Positions 1 to 8,382 of a stretch of DNA of 64,000 nt are shown here, piece by piece. A program made the translations under genes and the position numbers. Source of the DNA: an uncultured Bacilli bacterium (lineage in GTDB: Bacteria; Bacillota_I; Bacilli_A; RF39; UBA660); the NCBI GenBank assembly GCA_934130375.1, contig CAKOXW010000001.1, forward strand, positions 124,001 through 188,000, written 5' to 3'. Numbering within the stretch: the first letter of the stretch is position 1; each line of letters begins with the position of its first letter. The notes under the pieces are model-generated. The model had not been told where the DNA came from. It saw only the letters and a list, made by a program, of their open reading frames with translations, and did no database searches.

Positions 1-531
1 TTTATTGCAATACTTATATTAAGTGGTTTATTAATATATTCATCTTTTAATTATTTGGTTAGTCTTGATTATTCATCATTTAAAAATGATATGAAATATT
101 GGCTACCAAAAAGTGCAATGAAAAATAATTGGAGTTTAAAATTGCCAACCCCTAGTAAATTTAATCAAATTTTTAGTATTGATTTTCAGGATGGTGAGGA
201 TCTTTCAATTTGGTATTATGAAAAAGAGAAAGTACCAAGTATAAAAAAACAAATGTATGAAATGGATGTAGAATATGTTGATGAGGTTTTAAAAGCATAT
301 TACGATGAATTATCAGATGATGAAAAGCTGTTATACAATTCTTATATAGAAAAAGAAAAAATGTTGGATGTTTCAAATTATTATTTACTTTTGACAAGAA
401 ATTATTTAGATGAATTAGATAAATCAAAAGTTTATAGAAATCCTGTAAATTTTGATAAAGATGACCATTTTTTATTACTAATATTAGATTTAAATGAAGA
501 TACTTTGTTTTCCTTTGAAGTTATACAATAG
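1..531 (+). CDS. Partial membrane-anchored protein of unknown function (5' end outside window)
   Basis: The frame is open from base 1, so the true start lies upstream of the window. The first visible residues (FIAILILSGLLIYSS) form a membrane segment. The rest is a soluble, acidic, tyrosine-rich domain of about 150 residues ending at 531. I do not recognise a family. It is followed 36 bases later by another membrane protein, and the run of five small plus-strand genes to 3271 looks like one accessory cluster. A TTG at 55 could be read as a start, but that would cut off the hydrophobic anchor, so I regard the gene as 5'-truncated by the window edge. Confidence 0.6.
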   Translation, partial: FIAILILSGLLIYSSFNYLVSLDYSSFKNDMKYWLPKSAMKNNWSLKLPTPSKFNQIFSIDFQDGEDLSIWYYEKEKVPSIKKQMYEMDVEYVDEVLKAYYDELSDDEKLLYNSYIEKEKMLDVSNYYLLLTRNYLDELDKSKVYRNPVNFDKDDHFLLLILDLNEDTLFSFEVIQ

Positions 532-567
532 TAATTGTATATAAAAAATGTGTTCGGAGGTGAATTT

Positions 568-1152
568 ATGAAACAAAATTATTTAGCTATTATAACAATT
601 ATTGTATTGTTGATTGATTTTTTACTTAGTTGGTATCACTTTGAAATATTGTATGTTGTAAATCGAGGAATGTTGGATTTGGTATATATTTTATTTAGAT
701 TAATATTTTTGATACTATTTTTCATAATAATTATAAAAAATATTAAAAGTTCCTTTAAACCAAATTATAGAGTTTTGGATAGAATAATTTTATTAATTTT
801 AATATTTTATATATCGTTTATGTTTAGTACTGATATTGATCTTTTAAAAACTAAAATTGAATTTAATAAATATTTAGATGATAGAATTGAAATAATAAAC
901 AAAATAAAAAAGGATAACATAAAGGGTACTATAAAACTTACTGAAAAAAGCAAAAGATTAGCGCCAGAAAGATGTGTTAAAATATATCAAAATGATGAAA
1001 AAGTAACTTCCATATCGTTTAGTATACTATCAGCAGCGTTGTCTAGTGATATAGGGCTTGTATATACTAATGATATTAATTCTTTGATGAAACTGGAGAG
1101 AACTGAAGAAGTTTTAAAAATAAAAGACAATTGGTACTATATAATATTTTAA
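568..1152 (+). CDS. Integral membrane protein of unknown function
   Basis: 194 residues. The start at 568 is chosen because a strong GGAGGTG ribosome site sits 6 bases upstream. The N-terminal half holds about three hydrophobic segments (LAIITIIVLLIDFLL, a second near residue 45, a third near residue 80). The C-terminal half, from about residue 95, is a soluble basic domain (KIKKDNIKGTIKLTEKSKR). No family recognised. It sits between two other unknown genes in the 1-3271 cluster. The combination of small size, membrane segments and neighbouring immunity-like genes would fit a toxin-immunity or phage-defence accessory set, but this is inference from context only. Confidence 0.55.
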   Translation: MKQNYLAIITIIVLLIDFLLSWYHFEILYVVNRGMLDLVYILFRLIFLILFFIIIIKNIKSSFKPNYRVLDRIILLILIFYISFMFSTDIDLLKTKIEFNKYLDDRIEIINKIKKDNIKGTIKLTEKSKRLAPERCVKIYQNDEKVTSISFSILSAALSSDIGLVYTNDINSLMKLERTEEVLKIKDNWYYIIF

Positions 1153-1176
1153 AAATGTAAAAAAGGTGTGATTAAA

Positions 1177-2004
1177 ATGTATTCGATAGATAAGATTATC
1201 ACCATGTTAGATTGTGTGGAAAATGATAAAGAAATCCAAAAACAAGGAATTAATATTGGTAAAAGTGTAAAACATTTTGAAGTATTCTTTCAACCAAATT
1301 ATCCATCAGGAAAAATGACATGGCAAAATTGTGCTGAAATCATATGCTCTAAATCAAATGAAGAACTTGAACCATTTTTAAACTTAATGTTTGATTGGAC
1401 TATAGATTTAAATTGGCCAGGTGCATTATTGATTTTAAAAAGATTAACAAATATGACTGGTAATGAAAAATATGAAAAATGTAAAAATAGTTTTTTTAAT
1501 AATTTAAAGGGAAAATACAATGAATATGTTATAGATTATTTTGAAGATTATGAACATGAAAATGGTAATATTAAAAAAGATATTTATAATATTAATTGCG
1601 ATGATAAGAACAACAAGGTAATTTTTGATATTGATAAAGTTTATGAAATGATTGATATTAAGAATTCTAAGGAAATTCAAAAACAAGGAATTGAACTTGC
1701 AAAAAATATTAAATATTTAGATTGTTTTCTAATTGCTTTTAAATGTGAAAATATGAAAAATGTACAAAGAAATTGTGCTTATATAATATGCAATAAATCA
1801 TGTAAAGAGTTGGAAAACTATATGATTGAATTATTTCGCTTTATAAGAAATTTAACAATTCCTGGTATGAGTATTGTTTATGAAAAACTAAGAGAAATTA
1901 AAGCAACTAACAATGAAATGTTTGAAAATGCTAAAAAAATAGCACTTTTTGAAGCAAATGAATTAAATGATAAAATATGGATTGAAAACATCCGAAAACT
2001 ATAA
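1177..2004 (+). CDS. Tandem-duplicated immunity-like protein (DUF5071-like)
   Basis: 275 residues, ATG at 1177 after AAGGTGTG. The protein is an internal duplication. Repeat 1 begins IDKIITMLD, then KEIQKQGINIGKSVKHFE; repeat 2 begins near residue 150 with IDKVYEMID, then KEIQKQGIELAKNIKYLD. Each continues with an NCAxIIC-K(S/)-ELE block and a conserved (L/P)xxPG segment. Repeat 1 carries DWTIDLNWPGALLIL, which resembles the DUF5071 family of small, often immunity-associated proteins. The assignment is from motif memory only and no catalytic residues are apparent. The duplication could reflect two-target immunity or a fused dimer. Confidence 0.5.
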   Translation: MYSIDKIITMLDCVENDKEIQKQGINIGKSVKHFEVFFQPNYPSGKMTWQNCAEIICSKSNEELEPFLNLMFDWTIDLNWPGALLILKRLTNMTGNEKYEKCKNSFFNNLKGKYNEYVIDYFEDYEHENGNIKKDIYNINCDDKNNKVIFDIDKVYEMIDIKNSKEIQKQGIELAKNIKYLDCFLIAFKCENMKNVQRNCAYIICNKSCKELENYMIELFRFIRNLTIPGMSIVYEKLREIKATNNEMFENAKKIALFEANELNDKIWIENIRKL

Positions 2005-2020
2005 AGAGTGAGGTAAGATT

Positions 2021-2563
2021 ATGGTAGAAAGATTTATGGAGTTATTTAAAAAACCAGTAGGTTATTTATTGATACTAAGTATATTTGCAATTATAATATG
2101 CATCATTTTGCAGTTAAAAAAAGAAGAAAATAATAAAAATTATGTTCTTGTGGGCATGGGAAAAATTAAAAATATACTATTCTATTGCATTTTAATTTGT
2201 TTCTTTTTATCTTGGAAATTTACTTTGTCATTTTGTCAAGGGGTTTTGGATAAAACAGGTGCCAAATTGGACAAACATATTTTATTATTTTTGATAATGT
2301 TTTTTATTTCTATGTTAATTTTTTTATATTCTCATTTTAGACGCTTTTTGTTTAATGATAAAGAAATAATAGTATATTCAATTTTAAATAGAAAAAGAGT
2401 ATATAAATGGAATGAAATAACAAGTGTTAAGAAAACTTTAATTGGAGATTTGGTAATTAAAATGTTTGATGGATATAAGGCTGTGATAGATACTATGTGT
2501 TTTAATAATGCTAATGAACTTGAGAAAAAAATGAAGGAAAAAGGTATAGAAATTAAAGGATGA
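2021..2563 (+). CDS. Three-TM protein with C-terminal PH-like domain, function unknown
   Basis: 180 residues. It has three predicted membrane segments (about residues 14-30, 48-68 and 88-104), then a short soluble domain beginning NDKEIIVYSILNRKRVYKW that reads like a bacterial PH-type beta domain with a final amphipathic helix (NELEKKMKEKG). ATG at 2021 follows GAGGTAAGATT. It lies 16 bases after the duplicated immunity-like gene and 21 bases before the next gene, so the genes are probably cotranscribed. Similar small membrane proteins with PH-like tails accompany toxin-immunity loci in Firmicutes, but I cannot assign a role. Confidence 0.5.
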   Translation: MVERFMELFKKPVGYLLILSIFAIIICIILQLKKEENNKNYVLVGMGKIKNILFYCILICFFLSWKFTLSFCQGVLDKTGAKLDKHILLFLIMFFISMLIFLYSHFRRFLFNDKEIIVYSILNRKRVYKWNEITSVKKTLIGDLVIKMFDGYKAVIDTMCFNNANELEKKMKEKGIEIKG

Positions 2564-2584
2564 AAACCAAAAAGAAGGAAAATA

Positions 2585-3271
2585 ATGAAAGTTAAAAAGA
2601 TGAGCAACCAAACTTATAAAGAATTAATTATGTATTCTCTTGGCTTTTGTAATAAGTTTTCATTGTATAAATACAAGTTAATGGGAATACCGGAAATAGA
2701 AGAAAAACATATTTTAGATTTTATTTTTAACTATACAAAATTTTCAAAAGAAATGTTTTTATCAAAATATAGCAAAAATATGTTAGATAAAATTTATAAC
2801 CAATGTAAAGAAAATAGGCAATTATTTGAAGAAGCAGAAAATCGTTTAAAGCAATCAAATTATAATTATTTTATAAACTTATCTAGTAATGAAAGAATAC
2901 TTGGAGAAAAGCGATTAATTAATAGTGCGATAGAAAGTTTTATTTATAACTACAAACATGAAGAGTTTAAAAAATATTTTAAAGATAAATTTAAAAGTCT
3001 GGGTGATGATAATCCATCAATATATTTAGTTGACTATAACAAATATGCTGCTAAATTTATACTAAATAATTCAAAAAACATTAATGATTGGTTACACCCA
3101 ATGAATTTAGATAACTTATCTCTCTACATAAATGATATTCCATGGCTTTATTCAGTTCCTCACGAAAATATTTGCGATATTTATTGCAGAAGTGAAGAAG
3201 AGTATAAATATTTAAAATCAATTGGTGTAGCATTTAAAGAAAAGAATTTTGTACAAGATAAGTATAACTAA
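2585..3271 (+). CDS. Hypothetical protein, last gene of the accessory cluster
   Basis: 228 residues, mostly helical and lysine/asparagine-rich with no signal peptide or membrane segment. ATG at 2585 follows AAGGAAAATA. Notable aromatic-rich stretches are WLHPMNLDNLSLYIND and IPWLYSVPHENICDIYC near the C-terminus. No family recognised. It closes the 1-3271 plus-strand run and is followed by a bidirectional terminator at 3336-3366. Confidence 0.5.
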   Translation: MKVKKMSNQTYKELIMYSLGFCNKFSLYKYKLMGIPEIEEKHILDFIFNYTKFSKEMFLSKYSKNMLDKIYNQCKENRQLFEEAENRLKQSNYNYFINLSSNERILGEKRLINSAIESFIYNYKHEEFKKYFKDKFKSLGDDNPSIYLVDYNKYAAKFILNNSKNINDWLHPMNLDNLSLYINDIPWLYSVPHENICDIYCRSEEEYKYLKSIGVAFKEKNFVQDKYN

Positions 3272-3335
3272 ACATATTGTTTATTAGTAATAGTCAGTAT
3301 TGTATGTAGAAAAAATAAATATATATTATTTCAAT

Positions 3336-3366
3336 AAAAAAAGGTATAAACCCATATACCTTTTTC
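3336..3366. terminator. Bidirectional rho-independent terminator
   Basis: GGTATA (3343-3348) pairs with TATACC (3355-3360), flanked by A-run and T-run on both sides. It can end the plus-strand cluster and the minus-strand SEDS gene. Confidence 0.75.
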
Positions 3367-4455
3367 TTATGTCTTAATATTTAATAATATTCCCATTGCA
3401 ATTGCATTACTAATTAAACTTGAACCACCATAACTTATAAATGGTAGTGTTATACCTGTAATTGGTAGTAGTCCAATATTCATACCTATATTTTGTATTT
3501 GACTAAATATAAGCATTGAAATAATACCAGAAACTACATATTTATCTACCTTATTTTTAGCATTTATACCAATCCTAATAATATGTATATCTAAATATAC
3601 AATAGTTGCAATTAGTATAACTGCTCCTATAAAACCATAGTTTATTGCGAATACTGAAAATATAAAATCAGTTTGTGCTTCTGGAAAATAAATAGGAGTG
3701 TTATTAAAACCAAAACCAAATATGTGTGCCGCACCAATGCCTGATTTAGCGTTAACAAGTTGCATACCAACTCCATCTTTCCAATCTAATAATCTATCTA
3801 TTCTGTAAAAGAAATTTGTACCAAATATTTTAATAAATGTATCACTATTATAAAAATACATAGATAAAAATATTGATAAAAATAAAAGTATTAATAATAT
3901 AGAAATAGTAAACCATTTAATATTAATATTTGATATAAATAGCATTGTAAATGAAATAATCACATATATTATTACAACACCAGTATCGGGTTCTAAAAAC
4001 GTTAAAATAGATGGTATTATAGTTATAATAAGTATTTTAATTATTAAAAACAATTCTTTGTTTTTATTATTCTTGAAATGATTATTAATAACCATTGCAT
4101 TAGTAATAATAAGTATTATTTTTGCAAACTCAGAAGGTTGTATAGTAATACCAAAGATATTAAACCAACATTTAGAATTATTAATTGGTTTTCCAAAAAT
4201 CAGTAGCAGTAGTAATAATAAGTTTATAAATATATATAAATATTTATAGTTTTTATATATAAAGTTATTACCAATTTTTAAAATAATATATATAACAAAA
4301 ATACTTACTAGTATCCATAGTATTTGCTTTAGTACTAGCAATTTATTTCCAACTAAACATCCTGCACTATAAATTGACAATAAAGATATTATACTAAGAA
4401 CCGCTAAGGTATATATTAAATTTTTATCTATTTTATTTTTATATAACTTTCTCAT
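3367..4455 (-). CDS. rodA: SEDS-family peptidoglycan polymerase (RodA/FtsW/SpoVE type)
   Basis: 362 residues with about ten membrane segments. SEDS proteins are the glycosyltransferases that polymerise lipid II with a partner class b PBP. Family landmarks are present: IQPSEFAKIILI, the loop PEAQTDFIFSVFAINYGFIG, and near the C-terminus NIGLLPITGITLPFISYGGSS. The sequence NIGMNIGLLPITGI is closer to RodA than to FtsW, but SpoVE-type sporulation paralogues cannot be excluded, and no PBP gene lies next to it. No clear ribosome site precedes the ATG at 4455, so translation may be leaderless or the initiation signal weak. Divergent from the small gene at 4522. Confidence 0.8.
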   Translation of the reverse strand: MRKLYKNKIDKNLIYTLAVLSIISLLSIYSAGCLVGNKLLVLKQILWILVSIFVIYIILKIGNNFIYKNYKYLYIFINLLLLLLLIFGKPINNSKCWFNIFGITIQPSEFAKIILIITNAMVINNHFKNNKNKELFLIIKILIITIIPSILTFLEPDTGVVIIYVIISFTMLFISNINIKWFTISILLILLFLSIFLSMYFYNSDTFIKIFGTNFFYRIDRLLDWKDGVGMQLVNAKSGIGAAHIFGFGFNNTPIYFPEAQTDFIFSVFAINYGFIGAVILIATIVYLDIHIIRIGINAKNKVDKYVVSGIISMLIFSQIQNIGMNIGLLPITGITLPFISYGGSSLISNAIAMGILLNIKT

Positions 4456-4521
4456 ATTTTTATTATCTATATATTATCAAATTTTATACTTATTATCATA
4501 TATTTAATTAGGAGGTTTTAT

Positions 4522-4821
4522 ATGTTACCAAAAGTTTTTATTAATAAAATAGATAAAAGTATTAAAAATAATAAAGAAAGTTACTACTACAAAGGGGATG
4601 AACCTATAATTATAGATGATGCGGATATAAATGTTAAAGAAACTATAAATGAGATTTTTAATTCTGATTCCTTTGTATATAAAGTAAAAGTTGATATTAA
4701 GTTTAAAAATGGTAAGTCTAAGGTTTATGAAATTGTTGCTATGAAGAATAATGAATTAATTAGTATTGATGGTGATAAGATTAAAGTTGATGATATAGTT
4801 AATATAAAAAAGGCCAATTAA
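4522..4821 (+). CDS. Small hypothetical protein
   Basis: 99 residues, ATG at 4522 behind TTAGGAGG. Probably mixed alpha/beta with charged residues and no signal peptide. The C-terminal half (KFKNGKSKVYEIVAMKNNELISI) looks like a beta-sheet domain. No family recognised. It stands alone, divergent from the SEDS gene and convergent with the coat-protein gene. Confidence 0.6.
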   Translation: MLPKVFINKIDKSIKNNKESYYYKGDEPIIIDDADINVKETINEIFNSDSFVYKVKVDIKFKNGKSKVYEIVAMKNNELISIDGDKIKVDDIVNIKKAN

Positions 4822-4826
4822 TTTGG
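4802..4826 (-). terminator. Terminator for the CotY/Z-like gene
   Basis: GGCCAAATT/AATTGGCC hairpin followed on the minus strand by a T-run. It overlaps the stop of the plus-strand gene at 4821. On the plus strand no T-run follows. Confidence 0.65.
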
Positions 4827-4827
4827 C

Positions 4828-5247
4828 CTATAAAGTTTCAATTAATGTATCTGCTAAACATTTAAGTACGCATATGCAATCTAAGCTTATTGTGAAGAAT
4901 GAATCTGTTGCTGTATAAGTTGTAACACCATCATTTGTATTAGCAACTAATACTCTAAATGTAGCACAGTTGTCATCTAATTTTTCTATTCTAAATACAT
5001 TTGAAGTTGTTTGCTCGTTTGCTAGTTTTGATATTGGCATTTGTAAACCAGTGTTGCAGCATCCACAAGTATAAATTGTAATTGGCCTTGTATTATATGC
5101 ACACAATGATGGAGTGCATCCTAGGCATTTTTTGTCGCAAGTATCTAAACAGCATTCTGGCATATTAGATTCTTTTTGTAATACTAAAATAGTTTTTAAT
5201 ATTTCATACATACAATTTTTGTTAGCAGAATTATTTTCACCATACAT
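4828..5247 (-). CDS. CotY/CotZ-family spore coat protein
   Basis: 139 residues from the ATG at 5247, chosen over an upstream ATG because GAGGTG lies 5 bases before it. The protein is cysteine-rich: a central cluster PECCLDTCDKKCLGCTPSLC, a CGCCNTG motif, and a C-terminal DCICVLKCL. The block FRIEKLDDNCATFRVL matches the signature of the CotY/CotZ outer-coat/crust proteins (FRVEEVDDCCATLRLL) followed by a hydrophobic beta strand and a cysteine pair. These proteins form disulfide-linked sheets on the spore surface. One of several sporulation-type genes in the window (see 28184, 47393, 47604). Confidence 0.8.
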   Translation of the reverse strand: MYGENNSANKNCMYEILKTILVLQKESNMPECCLDTCDKKCLGCTPSLCAYNTRPITIYTCGCCNTGLQMPISKLANEQTTSNVFRIEKLDDNCATFRVLVANTNDGVTTYTATDSFFTISLDCICVLKCLADTLIETL

Positions 5248-5377
5248 AATAACACCTCTTTTCAATTATAAGATATTCAAAATGTGATATATGATATACA
5301 ATTAATACCTATTTTTTTGAAAAATTTAATTTTCAAATATGATAAAATGTAGTATAATTTATAGTAGAGGTGAATTT

Positions 5378-5710
5378 ATGGATGCATTAAGATATATTAT
5401 TATATTTGTTGTACTTACAATTATTGCAATAGTTGTAATAAAAAGTGGTAAAAAAGATTTTAAAATAGAAGCTAATAAATTAGTAGAATTACTAGGAGGA
5501 AAAAAGAATATTGTGTCAATTGATGCATCAATGTCTAGATTTAAAGTAATACTAAATGATGTTTCTTTAGCAAATAAAGAGGGAATTAAGAAGTTAGGTG
5601 CGAAAGGAATAGTTGAGATTGATAATCAATTAAAAATTGTATTTGATGCGGATGCGGTTAAATTAAAGAAATGTATTGAAGAATTATTAAAGCAAAATGT
5701 TAAAAGATAA
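5378..5710 (+). CDS. Membrane-anchored EIIB-like domain lacking the phosphoryl cysteine
   Basis: 110 residues. ATG at 5378 follows GAGGTG. It has an N-terminal membrane helix (YIIIFVVLTIIAIVVI), then a glucose-type PTS EIIB fold: LVELLGGKKNI, then IDASMSRFKVIL, then GIKKLGAKGIVEI. In real EIIB proteins the second motif is DAC-x-TRLRV, with the Cys as phosphate acceptor. Here it is Ser, so phosphotransfer is unlikely and a binding or regulatory role is more probable. It lies 11 bases upstream of the aminotransferase-like gene and is probably in the same operon. A -10-like TATAAT lies at 5353-5358. Confidence 0.65.
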   Translation: MDALRYIIIFVVLTIIAIVVIKSGKKDFKIEANKLVELLGGKKNIVSIDASMSRFKVILNDVSLANKEGIKKLGAKGIVEIDNQLKIVFDADAVKLKKCIEELLKQNVKR

Positions 5711-5721
5711 TAGGTGTTGCT

Positions 5722-7311
5722 ATGCAAAAAAAAATTAAGAGTTTTGTTAAGAAAATAGTGGGTATAAATACTAATATTACTAAAAGTTCATTTAAAGAAG
5801 AAAATTTTTGTAAGTCTTTAAAGTGTCTTGTTAATGATAATCCTGACTTACTATCTAATAATAGTCATGTTGGAAAAAGAAAAGATGGTAAGAATTTTTA
5901 TTATGAAATAAATAAGATTGCTGATGGTTTTGATTTTATAAATAATGAATTAGATAATTATGGTGATAAAAATATACCTGATATAAATGAATATGATGGG
6001 TTTCAAAGTGGTACTCCGATGGATACTAAACCTTTTTCTTTATGTATTAGTAATGTAAAAAAATTATTAAGAAAGAAAAATCTATATACATATCAAAGTA
6101 CTACTGGTGATATTTATGAAAAAGAAAAAATAGTTAATTACTTAAGTCGTGAAGGTTTTAAGATAAATAGTGATAAAAATTATGATGGTATAGGTGTTGA
6201 TAACATAGTATTTACATGTTCAACAACACAAGCATTTTCAGTTATATTAAATGTTATTATGAAAGAAGAAGACGTAATATTGATGACTGGACCAAATTAT
6301 GGATTGTTTGCACTTGAACCAGAAAGATTAAATGGAAGAGTGGAAATATTACCATTAAAAGAAGAAGATGATTGGTATGTTAATCCTGATAGTTTATCTA
6401 AGAAAATTGATGAAATAAATGAAGAACTAAAAAAAGAATTTAAAGGAAAATCATATATTCCAAGAGTAAAAGCATTTTTAAATATGAACCCACATAATCC
6501 AATGGGTAGAGTAATGAATAATAAAAACAAAGAATTACTTTATAAAATTGGAGATGTTTGTTTAGAAAAAGGTGTATTCGTAATAGATGATTTAATTTAT
6601 AGAGATTTAACATTTGATAGAGAGTCTTTAGCATTACCACTTGCTAGCAATCCAAAATATTTTAATAATACAATTAGTTTATTTGGATTATCAAAGTCAT
6701 ATGGACTTGCAAGTTTTAGAGCAGCGTTTATAGTCGCACCAATTCCTATATGTAGAGGTATCTCATCTTCAATATTCCAGTATATGGATTCTATCCCAAC
6801 TCCTCAAATCGCAGCAGTATGCGGTGCGTATAATGGAACAGTTAGAAGATATAAAGAATATAACAAATATTTTTCTAAAATAATGCCTGAATACATATAT
6901 AGATATAATCTATTTAAATGCTTATTAAATGGTATAGATACAGTAGATAAAAAATATCATAATAGAATTAAAAAAGATATATATAAATATGAAAAAGATA
7001 ATGATATTAGAAATAAATTATTATCAGGTATAAAAGATATAAATCTACTTTGTACTGTAGACTCAGGCTTCTTTGCTGTTTTAGATTTTACTAAGTTAAA
7101 GCATAAGAAGTACAAGGATATGTGTATAGAGAATGATATGGATTTATTAAAATATTTATATATAAAGGGAAAAATGAAATGTATTATGGGTTATAATATG
7201 TCTTGGCCTGAAGATGGAAGATTAATTGCTAGAGTTAATTTTAGTGTTCCTATAAAAGCACTTATTAATAATATGAAGATATTAAATAATGCAGTTGAGG
7301 ATTTAAAATGA
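5722..7311 (+). CDS. PLP-dependent class I/II aminotransferase-fold enzyme, substrate unknown
   Basis: 529 residues, longer than typical class I aminotransferases (about 400), with an extended N-terminus and an insertion near residues 395-435. Fold-type I landmarks are visible: TTGD (near the phosphate loop), GPNYGLF, NPHNPMGRV (the NPxNPTG equivalent), VIDDLIYRDL (the D-x-x-Y pair that contacts PLP) and LFGLSKSYGLASFRAAF, whose Lys should form the internal aldimine. A late ARVNFSVP could supply the carboxylate-binding Arg. Reaction could be transamination, decarboxylation or beta-elimination. It overlaps the ATP-grasp gene by 4 bases (ATGA), so the two are translationally coupled and likely act in one pathway. 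Confidence 0.75.
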   Translation: MQKKIKSFVKKIVGINTNITKSSFKEENFCKSLKCLVNDNPDLLSNNSHVGKRKDGKNFYYEINKIADGFDFINNELDNYGDKNIPDINEYDGFQSGTPMDTKPFSLCISNVKKLLRKKNLYTYQSTTGDIYEKEKIVNYLSREGFKINSDKNYDGIGVDNIVFTCSTTQAFSVILNVIMKEEDVILMTGPNYGLFALEPERLNGRVEILPLKEEDDWYVNPDSLSKKIDEINEELKKEFKGKSYIPRVKAFLNMNPHNPMGRVMNNKNKELLYKIGDVCLEKGVFVIDDLIYRDLTFDRESLALPLASNPKYFNNTISLFGLSKSYGLASFRAAFIVAPIPICRGISSSIFQYMDSIPTPQIAAVCGAYNGTVRRYKEYNKYFSKIMPEYIYRYNLFKCLLNGIDTVDKKYHNRIKKDIYKYEKDNDIRNKLLSGIKDINLLCTVDSGFFAVLDFTKLKHKKYKDMCIENDMDLLKYLYIKGKMKCIMGYNMSWPEDGRLIARVNFSVPIKALINNMKILNNAVEDLK

Positions 7312-8261
7312 TTAAATATTATATAAAAAGAATAAAACTTAGATTAAAGATATTTAATAATAAAATATATGTATTATTAAATAAAAATAAATTTAAAAAA
7401 AGAGTTGCGATAGTATCTAATAATAAATATAAAAATAAAATAGAAGAAGATATATTACTAAAAATTAGTTTTAATAAACATAATATAGATTGTGATATTA
7501 TTTCTTATGAAGAGGATAATTACTTAAAATATGATGCTCTAATAATAAGAAGTGTATGGGGTTATCAAGATAATATAGAATTATTTAATGAGTTTTTAAA
7601 TAATGTTAAAAAGAATAATATTAAAATATTTAATTCATTAGATATAATAAATGATAATTATCACAAAGATATACAATATGAATTACTTATTAATAATGAT
7701 ATACCAGTAATAAAAACATACTTTACAAAAGATTTAGATGAAGCATCCGATTTAGTATCTAAGATAAAAGGACCCGTTGTTATTAAACCTACGATATCAG
7801 GAAGTGGACATAATACATATGTTATAGGTAAAGTATCTAAAAATAGTATAGAACTTACTGATATAAAAGATAAATTTAAAGATATAAAAACAGGTGTAAT
7901 GATACAACCTTATGCTAAAGAAGTAGAGGATGGGGAACTATCACTAATATTTATAAATAAGAAATTTCTATATGCTATTAAAAGATATACAAACATATTT
8001 AATAATAAATTTGAAATTGATTACATAGACAAAGATAAAGTAGATAGTAAATTAATTGATATAGGGCTTAAAATCCTTAACATTAAGGAGTATGAAAATA
8101 GTATATATGCAAGAATTGACCTAATAAAAACTAACTCTATTTATAAGATTATGGAGGTAGAGTTAGTTGAACCAGAATTATTCTTAACCTATATACCTAA
8201 TTGTAAATACCAAGGATATTGTATAAATGAATTTATACAATCAATTATTAATAAAATATAA
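7308..8261 (+). CDS. ATP-grasp ligase (RimK/DcsG-like)
   Basis: 317 residues. After a basic N-terminus it shows an N-terminal domain with YDALIIRSVWGYQDN (compare the RSTWDY motif of the COG0189/DcsG type), a KDIQYELLINNDIPVIKT segment, the ATP-binding strand GPVVIKPTISGSGHNTYVI, and a C-terminal metal site MEVELVEPELFLTYI. ATP-grasp enzymes of this group form amide or ester bonds through an acyl-phosphate. With the aminotransferase it suggests synthesis or modification of a small amino-acid-like product. Followed by a terminator at 8288. Confidence 0.75.
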   Translation: MIKYYIKRIKLRLKIFNNKIYVLLNKNKFKKRVAIVSNNKYKNKIEEDILLKISFNKHNIDCDIISYEEDNYLKYDALIIRSVWGYQDNIELFNEFLNNVKKNNIKIFNSLDIINDNYHKDIQYELLINNDIPVIKTYFTKDLDEASDLVSKIKGPVVIKPTISGSGHNTYVIGKVSKNSIELTDIKDKFKDIKTGVMIQPYAKEVEDGELSLIFINKKFLYAIKRYTNIFNNKFEIDYIDKDKVDSKLIDIGLKILNIKEYENSIYARIDLIKTNSIYKIMEVELVEPELFLTYIPNCKYQGYCINEFIQSIINKI

Positions 8262-8287
8262 TTTTATATAGTTTTTATTACATTCAT

Positions 8288-8316
8288 AAAAGAATTACAT
8301 TTTTTGTAATTCTTTT
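8288..8316. terminator. Bidirectional-type terminator
   Basis: AAAAGAATTAC pairs with GTAATTCTTTT across a T-rich loop. A near-identical hairpin recurs at 61653-61680 upstream of another prepilin gene. Confidence 0.7.
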
Positions 8317-8349
8317 AATCTTATATGTTAAAAATATATGGTTTTATGA

Positions 8350-8355
8350 TATACT
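8350..8355 (+). promoter_or_regulatory. -10 of prepilin-like gene, conserved with that of 29380
   Basis: The stretch TATACTTTATATATAGTAG then AAAGGGTG (8350-8376) is nearly identical to the promoter and ribosome site of the prepilin gene at 29380 (29348-29374). No clear -35 is seen here. Confidence 0.45.
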
Positions 8356-8382
8356 TTATATATAGTAGAAAGGGTGTAATAT

